From positions 1 to 64,000 of the forward strand of contig JADJSY010000023.1 of assembly GCA_016711435.1 (NCBI GenBank): a stretch of DNA of 64,000 bases, given 5' to 3'. The notes beneath the pieces were generated by a model that was not told the DNA's origin, did not search any database, and was given only the letters and a program-made list of their open reading frames with translations. This stretch comes from Lewinellaceae bacterium. Lineage in GTDB: Bacteria > Bacteroidota > Bacteroidia > Chitinophagales > Saprospiraceae. The translations under genes and the position numbers were made by a program. Shown piece by piece: positions 29,101-37,062 of this stretch. The stretch's first letter is position 1. Each line of letters opens with the position of its first letter.

Positions 29101-30514
29101 CACGAATCCCAACCACGTGGCGCTGAATTTATCCACCAATTGCACAACCTGCCACACGACCGCGCCGGACTGGACGCCCGCTACTTTTGCAGTGCACAAT
29201 ACCTACTGGCCGCTGACCGGCGCACATGCAAGCGCCAGTTGCAACGAGTGCCACACCAACGGCAATTACAACAACACGCCTACAACCTGCATTGGCTGCC
29301 ATACCTCTGACTACAACTCGGCTAATGACCCGAACCACGCCACTGCCGGTTTCCCGACCACCTGCCAGACCTGCCACAGTGTAAATGCCTGGGCGCCGTC
29401 GACCTTTAACCACAACACCGTTTATCCGTTTACAGGAGCGCATGTTCCTATTGCTAATGACTGCGATGCCTGCCACAACGGAAATTATACCACTACACCC
29501 AACACCTGTACCGGCTGTCACCAGACAGATTTCAACACCAGCATCAATCCCAACCACGTGGCGCTGAATTTATCCCATAACTGCACAACCTGCCACACGA
29601 CCGCGCCGGACTGGACGCCTGCTACTTTTGCAGTACACAATACGTACTGGCCGCTGACCGGCGCACATGCAAGCGCCAGTTGCAATGAGTGCCACACCAA
29701 CGGCAATTACAACAACACGCCTACAACCTGCATCGGTTGCCATACCTCTGACTACAACTCGGCTAATGACCCGAACCACGCCACTGCGGGTTTCCCGACC
29801 ACCTGCCAGACCTGCCACAGTGTAAATGCCTGGGCGCCGTCTACTTTTAACCACAACGCCATTTATCCGTTTACAGGAGCGCATGTTCCTATTGCTAATG
29901 ACTGCGACGCCTGCCACAACGGAAATTATACCACTACACCCAACACCTGTACCGGCTGTCACCAGACAGATTTCAACACCAGCACCAATCCCAACCACGT
30001 TGCGCTGAATTTATCCCATAACTGCACAACCTGCCACACGACCGCGCCGGACTGGACGCCCGCTACTTTTGCAGTGCACAATACGTACTGGCCCCTGACC
30101 GGCGCACATGCAAGCGCCAGTTGCAATGAGTGCCACACCAACGGCAATTACAACAACACGCCCACAACTTGTTTCGGATGCCATGCTTCCGATTATAATG
30201 GGGCCAATAACCCGGACCACAGTACAGCACAGTTTCCGACGACCTGTCAAAACTGCCATACAACAAATGCCTGGGATCCTGCGACCTGGAACCACGACCA
30301 GCAATATTTCCCGATCTACAGCGGGGCGCATGAAGGCGCATGGGACGACTGCGTGGAGTGCCATACCACACCGAACAATTTCGCGGTGTTCAGTTGTATC
30401 GATTGCCACGAACACAATAATCCGTCCGAATTAGCGAATGATCATGATGAAGTTTCTGGCTATCAATATGCCAGCCCGGCCTGCTATTCCTGTCACCCGG
30501 ATGGAAGTAATTAA
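23155..30514 (+). CDS. Giant multiheme cytochrome c (at least 92 CXXCH), frame-disrupted
   Basis: One gene of about 2,450 codons once frameshifts are repaired. It starts at ATG 23155 with a signal peptide (ending SLLAQNPHG) and the N-terminal block of its paralogs, and ends with their C-terminal block (DQQYFPIYSGAH... to CYSCHPDGSN). I count 53 CXXCH before the first frameshift near 27265, 6 in the next frame up to about 27735, 33 after 28090, and about four remnants in the damaged stretch. The body is tandem hexaheme cassettes (444- and 441-bp periods). In readable frames there is no Lys or Arg after residue 376. One site reads SATCH (about 25973), losing a heme cysteine. No stand-alone start follows the breaks, so it is treated as one gene. 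It is presumably a long electron conduit; function is inferred only. Confidence 0.85.
24523..27740 (+). repeat. 444-bp tandem heme-cassette array
   Basis: Coding repeats of exactly 444 bp (148 codons, six CXXCH). Equivalent cysteine codons fall at 24523, 24967 and 25411, then in a second register at 25852, 26296, 26740 and 27184, and at 27627 (443 bp, one base short). A non-cassette block (about 25550-25830, with YFPIYSG and CLACHPTG) interrupts the array and is itself a copy of a block at about 24040-24240 in this gene and in the 25-heme paralog. Confidence 0.9.
27720..28095 (+). other. Scrambled, frame-broken junction inside the giant cytochrome gene
   Basis: Compared with its neighbours this stretch has many one- and two-base losses (for example CCCGAGGATTGCGCATGTGCC where other copies read CCCGACGGATTGCGC(G/C)ATGTGCC). 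It also has about 90 bp without cassette similarity (about 28000-28085, including a run of eight C). CXXCH coding remnants remain in shifting frames. Spacing across it is 512 bp (27627 to 28139) instead of 444. It sits exactly where the 444-bp array changes to the 441-bp array. Confidence 0.8.
28139..30343 (+). repeat. 441-bp tandem hexaheme array, five units
   Basis: Five coding units start at 28139, 28580, 29021, 29462 and 29903, a strict 441-bp (147-codon) period with high identity between units. Each unit encodes CDACH, CTGCH, C(A/T)TCH, CNECH, C(I/F)GCH and CQ(T/N)CH. The standard unit also has six other histidines: two in PNH, one each in AVHNT and FNHN, and two in TG(A/G)H. The last unit is diverged and leads into the C-terminal block. 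Confidence 0.92.
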
Positions 30515-30531
30515 TAAAATACGCTAAACCG

Positions 30532-32145
30532 ATGAGGTACCTGTTGACATTATTATTGCCGCTATTGTGCTCGCATTTTTTGTTCGGGCAAAAAGAGACC
30601 GTCATAGAAAAAGGCGTAGTATCATATGTCTCCTCTCAAAATGTGTATGTGAAGTTTTCATCCACCGAATTTATAAATCAGGGCGACACCCTTTTTATTC
30701 AAAAAGACGGCAAGTTGTTACCCGCACTTCTGGTGAAAGATAAATCTTCCACATCCTGTGTTTGCACACCGCTATTGACCGAAAAAGCCAAGGTTGGAGA
30801 CACGTTTTTTTCTAGAAGTTTAATAGAAAAAAAGGCGGAAAAACCTGCAACGGATGCACTGCCTGAAAAGACGGAAAGCACCGTTCGTCCGGCGCCGGTA
30901 GTGATAGCCCCTGAAGATAAAGAGGATGGCAGCCCGGTTCTTAAACAAAAAATAAAAGGAAGGATTTCGGCTGCATCATACAGCAATTTTTATGGCGCCG
31001 AAGCGGCGCACCGGATGCGTTACACTTTTACATTTCAGGGAAACAATATAAAAAAATCGCGTTTTTCAACGGATAATTTCATCAGTTTCCGCCACACCAT
31101 CGGCGAGTGGAACAAAGTGCAGGAGCATCTGGGAGATGCGCTGAAAGTGTATTCGCTTTCCGTGAAATATGATTTTGACAAAACATCCAGTATTGCCCTT
31201 GGCAGAAAAATAAATAACCGGATTTCGAGCATGGGGGCCATCGACGGTGTGCAGTTTGAAAAAGGGCTGGGGCAATTCATTTTGGGGGCTATCGGCGGGT
31301 GGAGACCTGATTTTGCCGATTATGGATTTAACTCCAACCTGTTCCAGATGGGCGCATACGTCAGCCATAGTTCCGGAAAGAATAATAAAAGCGAAGAAAC
31401 CACGCTTGCTTTCGTCGAACAACGCAACCTGTCAAAAACGGACCGCCGCTTTGTTTATTTCCAGCATTCCAATGCGATTTCAAACAACCTGAACGTATTC
31501 GTTTCTTTTGAAACAGACCTGTATCAAAATGTCAATAACGAAGTATCGCACGACCTGAGCCTGACCAACCTGCTGCTGTCTATTCGATATAAAGTTTCTA
31601 AAAAAATCAACCTTTCACTGGCATATGACAACCGCAAAAACATCATTTACTATGAATCCTATAAAAACTACATCGATCAACTGATCGAGGATGAAACGCG
31701 GCAAGGCTTGCGGTTGGGTGGTAGTTACCGCATTGCCAAATGGGTAAACTGGGGGTTCAATGCCAGCCTTCGATTCCAAAAAAGTGGTGTGAATGAGTCT
31801 AAAAACATCAATTCATATCTCAACTTCAGCCGTTTGCCGTGGATCGATGCCGTTGCTTCCATTTCTGCCAATCTGCTGCAAACAAATTACCTGGATAGCA
31901 AATTATTCGGCGCGCAGATTTCCAAAGATATTATCCGCAACAAGTTGCAGGCAGAAGTCTACTATCGGCTGGCAGATTACGCATACAAAAACTACGAATA
32001 CAAAATCCAGCAACATATCGGCGGTTTGAATCTTTCCTGGTACATCAACCGGAAACTGGGTTTATACCTCTATTATGAAGGTACTTTTGACAAAAAAAAT
32101 GCCTCCTTTAACCGGTTTAACTCCAAAATCATTCAGCGTTTTTAA
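30532..32145 (+). CDS. Outer-membrane beta-barrel protein of the cytochrome locus
   Basis: A 537-residue exported protein with signal peptide (MRYLLTLLLPLLCSHFLFGQ). A short periplasmic beta domain (about 22-105, VSYVSSQNVYVKFSSTEFIN) and a linker (105-145) come first. A long series of amphipathic strands (for example LSVKYDFDKTSSIALGRKIN, NKLQAEVYYRLADYAYKNYE) then ends in a C-terminal phenylalanine (IIQRF), as expected for a BAM-inserted barrel. It begins 17 bp after the giant cytochrome gene. By analogy with porin-cytochrome conduits it could house or export the cytochromes, but no MtrB-type motif was recognised, so the role is inferred from position and topology. Confidence 0.7.
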   Translation: MRYLLTLLLPLLCSHFLFGQKETVIEKGVVSYVSSQNVYVKFSSTEFINQGDTLFIQKDGKLLPALLVKDKSSTSCVCTPLLTEKAKVGDTFFSRSLIEKKAEKPATDALPEKTESTVRPAPVVIAPEDKEDGSPVLKQKIKGRISAASYSNFYGAEAAHRMRYTFTFQGNNIKKSRFSTDNFISFRHTIGEWNKVQEHLGDALKVYSLSVKYDFDKTSSIALGRKINNRISSMGAIDGVQFEKGLGQFILGAIGGWRPDFADYGFNSNLFQMGAYVSHSSGKNNKSEETTLAFVEQRNLSKTDRRFVYFQHSNAISNNLNVFVSFETDLYQNVNNEVSHDLSLTNLLLSIRYKVSKKINLSLAYDNRKNIIYYESYKNYIDQLIEDETRQGLRLGGSYRIAKWVNWGFNASLRFQKSGVNESKNINSYLNFSRLPWIDAVASISANLLQTNYLDSKLFGAQISKDIIRNKLQAEVYYRLADYAYKNYEYKIQQHIGGLNLSWYINRKLGLYLYYEGTFDKKNASFNRFNSKIIQRF

Positions 32146-32150
32146 AGGGG

Positions 32151-32218
32151 ATGTTCAAAATGTGTGGCACACCTTCATCTGGACCTTGATTATCAATCAA
32201 TTACGTGAGGTGTGCCCT
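32151..32218. repeat. Palindromic dispersed element, degenerate copy
   Basis: GATGTTCAAAATGTGTGGCACACC pairs with GGTGTGCC downstream after a loop containing CAATTACGTGA. The sequence closely matches the full palindrome at 36532-36618, including the loop, but the right arm is truncated. It lies between the barrel and lipoprotein genes. Confidence 0.8.
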
Positions 32219-32268
32219 CTTCCTTAAACCCGCTAAAATCATACCTATCACTTCAATCACAGTTTACG

Positions 32269-33036
32269 ATGCAAAAGATAAAAATTTCTGCGATGCTCTT
32301 GTGTGCGCTGGCTTTCGCAGCCTGCGACTCCCAACCAAAAGTTATTGAAGCCGAAACTTCCGGCGACCAAAGCAGCACTCCCATTTTTCAGGATGCTCCC
32401 GCTGCCACTGTTGCGGCAGGCGGCCAACAAGACATGGCCGGTTCCGAACACAAGGTAGTCGTGGCCGAGGCTTTGAATACCGATAAATATTCCTACTTGC
32501 GGGTGAAGGAAAACGGGGAGGAAAAATGGATTGCCATTTCAAAAAGAGACGTAAAAATCGGTGGCAATTACTTGTACACCGGCGGTCTGATGAAGAAAAA
32601 TTTCCAAAGCAAAGAGTTCAACCGGGTTTTTGAAACCGTATATCTGGTGTCCGATTTCAGGGAAGAAGGCGCCGGAGCAGCCGGAGCGGCCCAGGGGGGA
32701 ATGCCGCCCGCAGCGGGAGCGCTGGAACCGCCTAAAAATTTAAAACCCGCTCCAGGGGCTATAAAAATTTCCGATTTGGTTGCCAATATTCGCAAATACG
32801 ATGGCAAAGTGGTGAAAGTAACGGGCAAATGTGTGAAGGTCAACCCAATGATTATGGGAAGAAACTGGTTGCATATTCAGGATGGTTCCGGAAAAAACAT
32901 CGATCTCACAGTTACTACAACCGAAAATATTCCACTCGGCGCCATCATTACCCTGGAGGGTACTATTGCAGTAGACAAGGATTTCGGCGCTGGATATAGG
33001 TATGCGTATATTATGGAAGGGGCGGTAAGCAAATAG
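32269..33036 (+). CDS. Lipoprotein with NrfJ-like and OB-fold-like domains
   Basis: A 255-residue lipoprotein. An upstream GTG at 32212 is in frame but lies inside the palindromic element, and the ATG at 32269 gives a proper signal and lipobox (MLLCALAFAACDSQ), so that start is preferred. The first domain (about 60-135) contains ALNTDKYSYLRVKENGEEKW and GGLMKKNFQSKEFNRVFETV, a pattern I associate with NrfJ-type proteins linked to multiheme cytochrome systems. An Ala/Gly/Pro linker leads to an OB-fold-like domain (about 170-255, VKVTGKCVKVNPMIMGRNWL, LTVTTTENIPLGAIITLEGT). It could help cytochrome maturation or redox-complex assembly. The family match is from memory of pattern and is moderate. 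Confidence 0.62.
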   Translation: MQKIKISAMLLCALAFAACDSQPKVIEAETSGDQSSTPIFQDAPAATVAAGGQQDMAGSEHKVVVAEALNTDKYSYLRVKENGEEKWIAISKRDVKIGGNYLYTGGLMKKNFQSKEFNRVFETVYLVSDFREEGAGAAGAAQGGMPPAAGALEPPKNLKPAPGAIKISDLVANIRKYDGKVVKVTGKCVKVNPMIMGRNWLHIQDGSGKNIDLTVTTTENIPLGAIITLEGTIAVDKDFGAGYRYAYIMEGAVSK

Positions 33037-33064
33037 GAATGAGGGATGAGGAATGATAAATGAT

Positions 33065-33133
33065 GAATGATGAATGATGAATGGCCGAGCGTGATGTCGG
33101 ACATCACGCTCGGCCATTCATCATTCATCATTT
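33065..33133. terminator. Bidirectional terminator-type inverted repeat
   Basis: The arms are 33065-33098 and 33100-33133, built of GATGAAT repeats and a GGCCGAGCGTGATGTC core, with almost no loop. It lies between convergent genes, and its right arm contains the stop codon of the minus-strand CcsBA gene (33128-33130), so it can terminate both. Confidence 0.7.
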
Positions 33134-36100
33134 ATCATACTCATTCCTCCTATAACTCCTGTGTCGCCAAAATGCAACAAGGCTGATCAGCACCAAAGAT
33201 CCCACAATATAATATACAAAAGTCGGCACCGGCACCGGATCACCTGCGGCATAAGAGTGCAGACCGGACAAGTAGTAATTCACCCCGAAATACGTCATGG
33301 CTACTGAAGCCCAGCCAAATAAAGTGGCTACATTAAAAGCGTAAATGCCCCTTAATCCGGGAATAAAACGCATGTGTAGAATAAAGGAATACACCAGAAT
33401 GGTTACCAGTGCCCAGGTTTCTTTCGCATCCCAACCCCAGTACCGGCCCCAGGATTCATTCGCCCAGACACCGCCCAGGTAGGTGCCGACGCTGACCATA
33501 AACAGACCGCCGATAAGTGTCATTTCACTGATAAATGATAGTTCTTTAATGATTCGGTATACTTTTTCTCCATTCTGTTGATTACCGAAGATCATCAAAA
33601 TCAGGTTGAGCACACCTATGATGGCGCCCAATACCAGAAAACCGTAACTACCTGCTTCCAATGAAACGTGTATGGTCAGCCAGTAAGATTTTAAAACTGG
33701 CACAAGTGGCGTGATTTCGGGATCCAGCCAACTCAGACCGGCTACCAGCAGGATAGTAGCTGCCAGCACGGTGGTAGCCGTCAGGCCTCCAAAAGATTTT
33801 CTTGCAAATATCAGTCCGGCCAGAACAGTCGTCCAGCCGATATATATCATGGATTCATATCCATTGCTCCAGGGCGCGCGGCCCGAAATATACCAGCGCA
33901 AACCAAGTCCGACACTGTGCATGGCGAACCCAAAAACCAACAGACCCAAGGCTATTTTGGCGGGCAACTCCATCTTGAGTGTAGGATTGAATACGGAAGT
34001 AAAAAGCAATACCAAAAACAAAAGCCCCAACAAGCCGTAGAGTCCGCTTAACCGATTAAAAACATCCAGTTTGTTCAGCAAAAGTTCTGCTTTGACCTTC
34101 GTTGATCCGGGCAATACCGCGCCGCCATATTTTTGCTGGTAGATATCCAGCTCGTTCAACATTCGATCGACCAATTTAAAGTCATTATTTTGAACAGCAG
34201 CCTGCAAAGCAGGGATATACATCGGATAAAATTGTTCGATGATACTGCCGTGGGCAGCGCTGTGTTCGTCGTGTTGATGTGATACATCGGCCGGCGACAT
34301 CCAGGTATTGGACGTATCGCCCGGCACAGGAAATACCTTCATAAAACTGCCGGAGAAAACCATATTGCAGATATTCACCTTCTCGTCTAATTTGACGAGT
34401 TCCTTTTCAAAAACACCCCGGTCTCGTGGTGCGGCATTGAACGCATTTCTAACGGCCGTTTTAAGTTTGTATTCGCCGTTTTGTTCAAAAAAGTCGTTGT
34501 AAGAAGCCTTGTCGCCGCTGATGTTCAGCAGTTTTCGAATTTCTTCCTGTTTCCCGATTTTTATCAGCGGCACATCGTACCAGGCCTCCGGGTTGGAAGC
34601 CATCCCCAGTACCACTTGCTCTGCTGTCTGCCCCAACAATGTTTCCTTATGGCTAAGTTTTCTCAGTATCTCTCCGGCAAAAGTGTTCATGGGCTTAAAC
34701 CTGCCCCTGCTGTCCTGAACCAGAATTTTTCCAAAACGGGATGCGTGTGCCGGGCTTACTTCCTGTATTTTCGGCGTCGGACCACAGATGCCCGGTGTTG
34801 AAAATCCCAGGAAGAACGCCAATAAAAACACCGTCAGCGCCGCTGATTTTTGCCTCGTTTTTTTAATATTTTCCGCCAATTGTTGGAAACGGCTGTTTTT
34901 ACTAAACAATGTCAATATCATGCCCAGTGTCAGCAGGATGTATCCAATGTATGAAATCCAGGTGCCGGGCGCGTCGTGGTTAACGCTCAGATAAGTACCC
35001 AATTCATCCTGGTCATAAGAAGACTGAAAAAAACGATACCCATCATAATCGAGAATATGATTCATGTAGATGCGCTGATCGATGGTAAAATTGTTGCGTT
35101 GATCTACCAATTTCACTTCACTGGCATAGGAGGATGCACTATTGGTGCCCGGGTACCGTTCCATGATGAAGTCTTTTAACTGAATAGCGAATGGAAGCAC
35201 TACCCTTTTAGCGCCGTAAGACACGGCTACACCAGCGTTTTCAAAGGAAGCAACGCCCGGCTTTCCTTCCACGCCTTGTTGGCCGCTGATAAACAGGGTT
35301 CTTTCTTCACCACCGAACCGGACTTTTATATCCAGTCCACCAATTCCTGTACTGGCCATTTTTTGAGACGAGGAACTGATTTCCGACCGTGCGCTCGGTC
35401 TAAAATCACCAAAAACAAAACTTTGAACCCCATTGGAATACATACTGCGGAGCATCAACGGATGATAGATGCCCGGCGCTAAGGTATCGCGGGCCTGGGT
35501 GGCCATCACCATTTGGGCAAACGGTGTATTTGTCAGAAAGGCCAGGTTTTCATTTTCATATTTGATATTGAAAGCATCCGGTATTTCCGGGTTTCCAAAA
35601 TTGAAAAGCGTCCCGTAGATATTAACCTTGTCCAGGTACTTGACCAGAAATTCTTCCCGGCCATTGGCGCCACCGATCACTACCTTCAGTGTCGGCACCC
35701 CACTGGCATCTTCCACCAACGTTTCTTTGGGATTGGGAATGAAGTTCACTACTTCCGCTGTCAATTCCTGGCTCCCGATCAGGTACGACTTTTGAAAATG
35801 ATTGTCGCCCAGGGTAGCGAACAAAACCGGTTCGTCGAACAAGTATTTTCGGTCCTGTTGCTGCACCTGAAACTGCAGATACGTTTCAGCGGACAAAAAA
35901 GAATTGGAGGCGCTGCCTTCCCGGATATCCATCATGCCTTCAGTGCCAAAATAGCGGGTTACTCCTGCGCCGATCAAAATGATAACCATTGCGGCATGGA
36001 AGGTCAGGGTACCCCACTTTTTTTGCTGTACCATCCGAAAACGGAAAATATTGACAATGAGTGAAATCCCAAACAAGATCAGCAGCAATTCAAACCAATG

Positions 36101-36304
36101 GGTTTTAAATATGACTTTTTGTGCGGAACTGGTACCAAAGTCATTTTCAATAAACGTAGCCACGCCTATAGCGATAGCAAACAATAAAACGTAAAGCCCC
36201 GCCGCTGATGTTGAGAAGAGCGCGTTCAAAATTTTTTTAATAAATTCATGTTTGATATTTATGAATTGAAGCAGCACACTGGTTTTGCCAAGGTTGCATT
36301 TCAA
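33128..36304 (-). CDS. ccsBA: Cytochrome c biogenesis protein CcsBA (ResB-CcsA fusion)
   Basis: A 1,058-residue inner-membrane protein of System II cytochrome c maturation, which moves heme across the membrane and ligates it to CXXCH. The N-terminal ResB/CcsB part starts at SAAGLYVLLFAIAIGVATFI and has membrane helices and a large periplasmic domain. The C-terminal CcsA part has the tryptophan-rich heme-handling motif WGRYWGWDAKETWAL near 955-970 and flanking histidines (LTIHVSLEAG, FILHMRF). The only clear start is TTG at 36304. An ATG at 36251-36253 (minus strand) would give MNLLKKILNALFS if the A7 run had one more A. It sits convergent to the multiheme cluster, as expected for a dedicated maturation factor. 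The middle domain (about 480-720) is family-typical in Bacteroidota fusions. Confidence 0.9.
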   Translation of the reverse strand: MKCNLGKTSVLLQFINIKHEFIKKILNALFSTSAAGLYVLLFAIAIGVATFIENDFGTSSAQKVIFKTHWFELLLILFGISLIVNIFRFRMVQQKKWGTLTFHAAMVIILIGAGVTRYFGTEGMMDIREGSASNSFLSAETYLQFQVQQQDRKYLFDEPVLFATLGDNHFQKSYLIGSQELTAEVVNFIPNPKETLVEDASGVPTLKVVIGGANGREEFLVKYLDKVNIYGTLFNFGNPEIPDAFNIKYENENLAFLTNTPFAQMVMATQARDTLAPGIYHPLMLRSMYSNGVQSFVFGDFRPSARSEISSSSQKMASTGIGGLDIKVRFGGEERTLFISGQQGVEGKPGVASFENAGVAVSYGAKRVVLPFAIQLKDFIMERYPGTNSASSYASEVKLVDQRNNFTIDQRIYMNHILDYDGYRFFQSSYDQDELGTYLSVNHDAPGTWISYIGYILLTLGMILTLFSKNSRFQQLAENIKKTRQKSAALTVFLLAFFLGFSTPGICGPTPKIQEVSPAHASRFGKILVQDSRGRFKPMNTFAGEILRKLSHKETLLGQTAEQVVLGMASNPEAWYDVPLIKIGKQEEIRKLLNISGDKASYNDFFEQNGEYKLKTAVRNAFNAAPRDRGVFEKELVKLDEKVNICNMVFSGSFMKVFPVPGDTSNTWMSPADVSHQHDEHSAAHGSIIEQFYPMYIPALQAAVQNNDFKLVDRMLNELDIYQQKYGGAVLPGSTKVKAELLLNKLDVFNRLSGLYGLLGLLFLVLLFTSVFNPTLKMELPAKIALGLLVFGFAMHSVGLGLRWYISGRAPWSNGYESMIYIGWTTVLAGLIFARKSFGGLTATTVLAATILLVAGLSWLDPEITPLVPVLKSYWLTIHVSLEAGSYGFLVLGAIIGVLNLILMIFGNQQNGEKVYRIIKELSFISEMTLIGGLFMVSVGTYLGGVWANESWGRYWGWDAKETWALVTILVYSFILHMRFIPGLRGIYAFNVATLFGWASVAMTYFGVNYYLSGLHSYAAGDPVPVPTFVYYIVGSLVLISLVAFWRHRSYRRNEYDK

Positions 36305-36323
36305 ATTTCCATTGCCGTATAAT

Positions 36324-36387
36324 GACGGGGTGACTTCAAGTCACCCCGTCATTAAGCATCGAGCGATGACTTGAAGTCACCCCGTCA
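36324..36387. repeat. Palindrome plus direct copy of a GACTTGAAGTCACCCCGTC unit
   Basis: GACGGGGTGACT (36324-36335) pairs with AGTCACCCCGTC (36339-36350). A further copy of the right half, GATGACTTGAAGTCACCCCG, follows at 36365. It lies immediately upstream of ccsBA. Confidence 0.7.
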
Positions 36388-36531
36388 ATAAACAGCAACG
36401 ACATTTGTAATGCACCCTTTTGTCAACCAGTTAAATTAATAAAACCTGAGCAGGAATCATTGAAAATTTGAGGATCATTCGGATGGAACCAAATTGTAAA
36501 AAAGGCAGTTAATGACTGACTTTAAAAAAGG

Positions 36532-36618
36532 GAATGTTCAAAAATGTGTGGCACACCTTCATATGAACTTTCATTATCATTCAATTACGTGAGGTGTGCC
36601 ACACATTTTTGAACATTC
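36532..36618. repeat. Perfect 27-bp-arm palindrome (full copy of 32151 element)
   Basis: 36532-36558 (starting GAATGTTCAAAAATGTGTGG) and 36592-36618 are exact reverse complements around a 33-bp loop containing CAATTACGTGA. Both arms and loop match the degenerate copy at 32151-32218. Confidence 0.88.
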
Positions 36619-36762
36619 CTTTAAAAAACAACGTATCGATGTTGCTTTTTAACGATGCAAAAATAGAAAAAAAACAAGAAAAATTTCTAATAAAATTAGA
36701 ATATTTTATATAAAAATACAAGTTTATTTTATATCAGAAAAAAGTGTTTTCATATATACTAC

Positions 36763-36835
36763 TGGACATTTTCGTGGAACGAGACCTATAAGGTTTTAAA
36801 TCCTTATAGGTCTGAGCGCTGTAGAATAAAATATC
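36763..36835. repeat. Palindrome with GACCTATAAGG core, copy 1
   Basis: AGACCTATAAGG and CCTTATAGGTCT pair around TTTTAAAT (about 36783-36812). They are flanked by CTGGACATTTTCGTGGAACG, and ATCCAGTA on the right pairs with TACTGGA on the left. A diverged copy follows at 37008. Confidence 0.7.
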
Positions 36836-37007
36836 CAGTAGTGCGGTTTTCATATATCTAAAAAATCATTTTTCGTTTTAAAAAATAGTTTTTTTTATCG
36901 AATAAAACCAACCAAAATATGAAAAAACATGCCCGCTTCCAAGTTTTTTTTCTTCAATTTAACATTTATTTGCACAACAATATTAATAGGAATCATCCCG
37001 GATGCTG

Positions 37008-37062
37008 CTGGACTTTTTCGTGGAATGAGACCTGTAAGGTTCCAAAAACCTTACAGGTATGC
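37008..37062. repeat. Palindrome with GACCTGTAAGG core, copy 2
   Basis: CTGGACTTTTTCGTGGAATGAG leads into ACCTGTAAGGTT paired with AACCTTACAGGT (37030-37058). The flank and core match 36763-36812 with compensating changes in both arms (TAT to TGT with ATA to ACA). Confidence 0.72.

Noticed and set aside
24523..30343. Tandem repeats considered as a CRISPR array
   Set aside because: The units are 441-444 bp, fully coding, and have no short repeat-unique spacer alternation.
24205..30415. Many long open frames on the minus strand and alternate plus frames across the cytochrome genes, rich in Val/Ile/Gly/Arg or Thr/Pro/Arg
   Set aside because: They mirror the biased codons of the cassette repeats, repeat with the same 441/444-bp period, have no starts, signals or domains, and vanish outside the cytochromes.
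22540..30510. Type IX secretion sorting domains on the cytochromes
   Set aside because: Their C-termini end in CXXCHP.G sequences; no FxVYPNP-type domain is present. Only the GH9 protein has one in this window.
27671..30514. A separate cytochrome gene starting near 27671
   Set aside because: There is no start with signal peptide, the first codons are out-of-frame cassette sequence, and true homology resumes in mid-cassette at about 28090; it is the 3' part of the giant gene.
32212..32268. GTG-started N-terminal extension of the lipoprotein
   Set aside because: It would be encoded by the palindromic element and would bury the lipobox signal peptide; ATG 32269 fits better.
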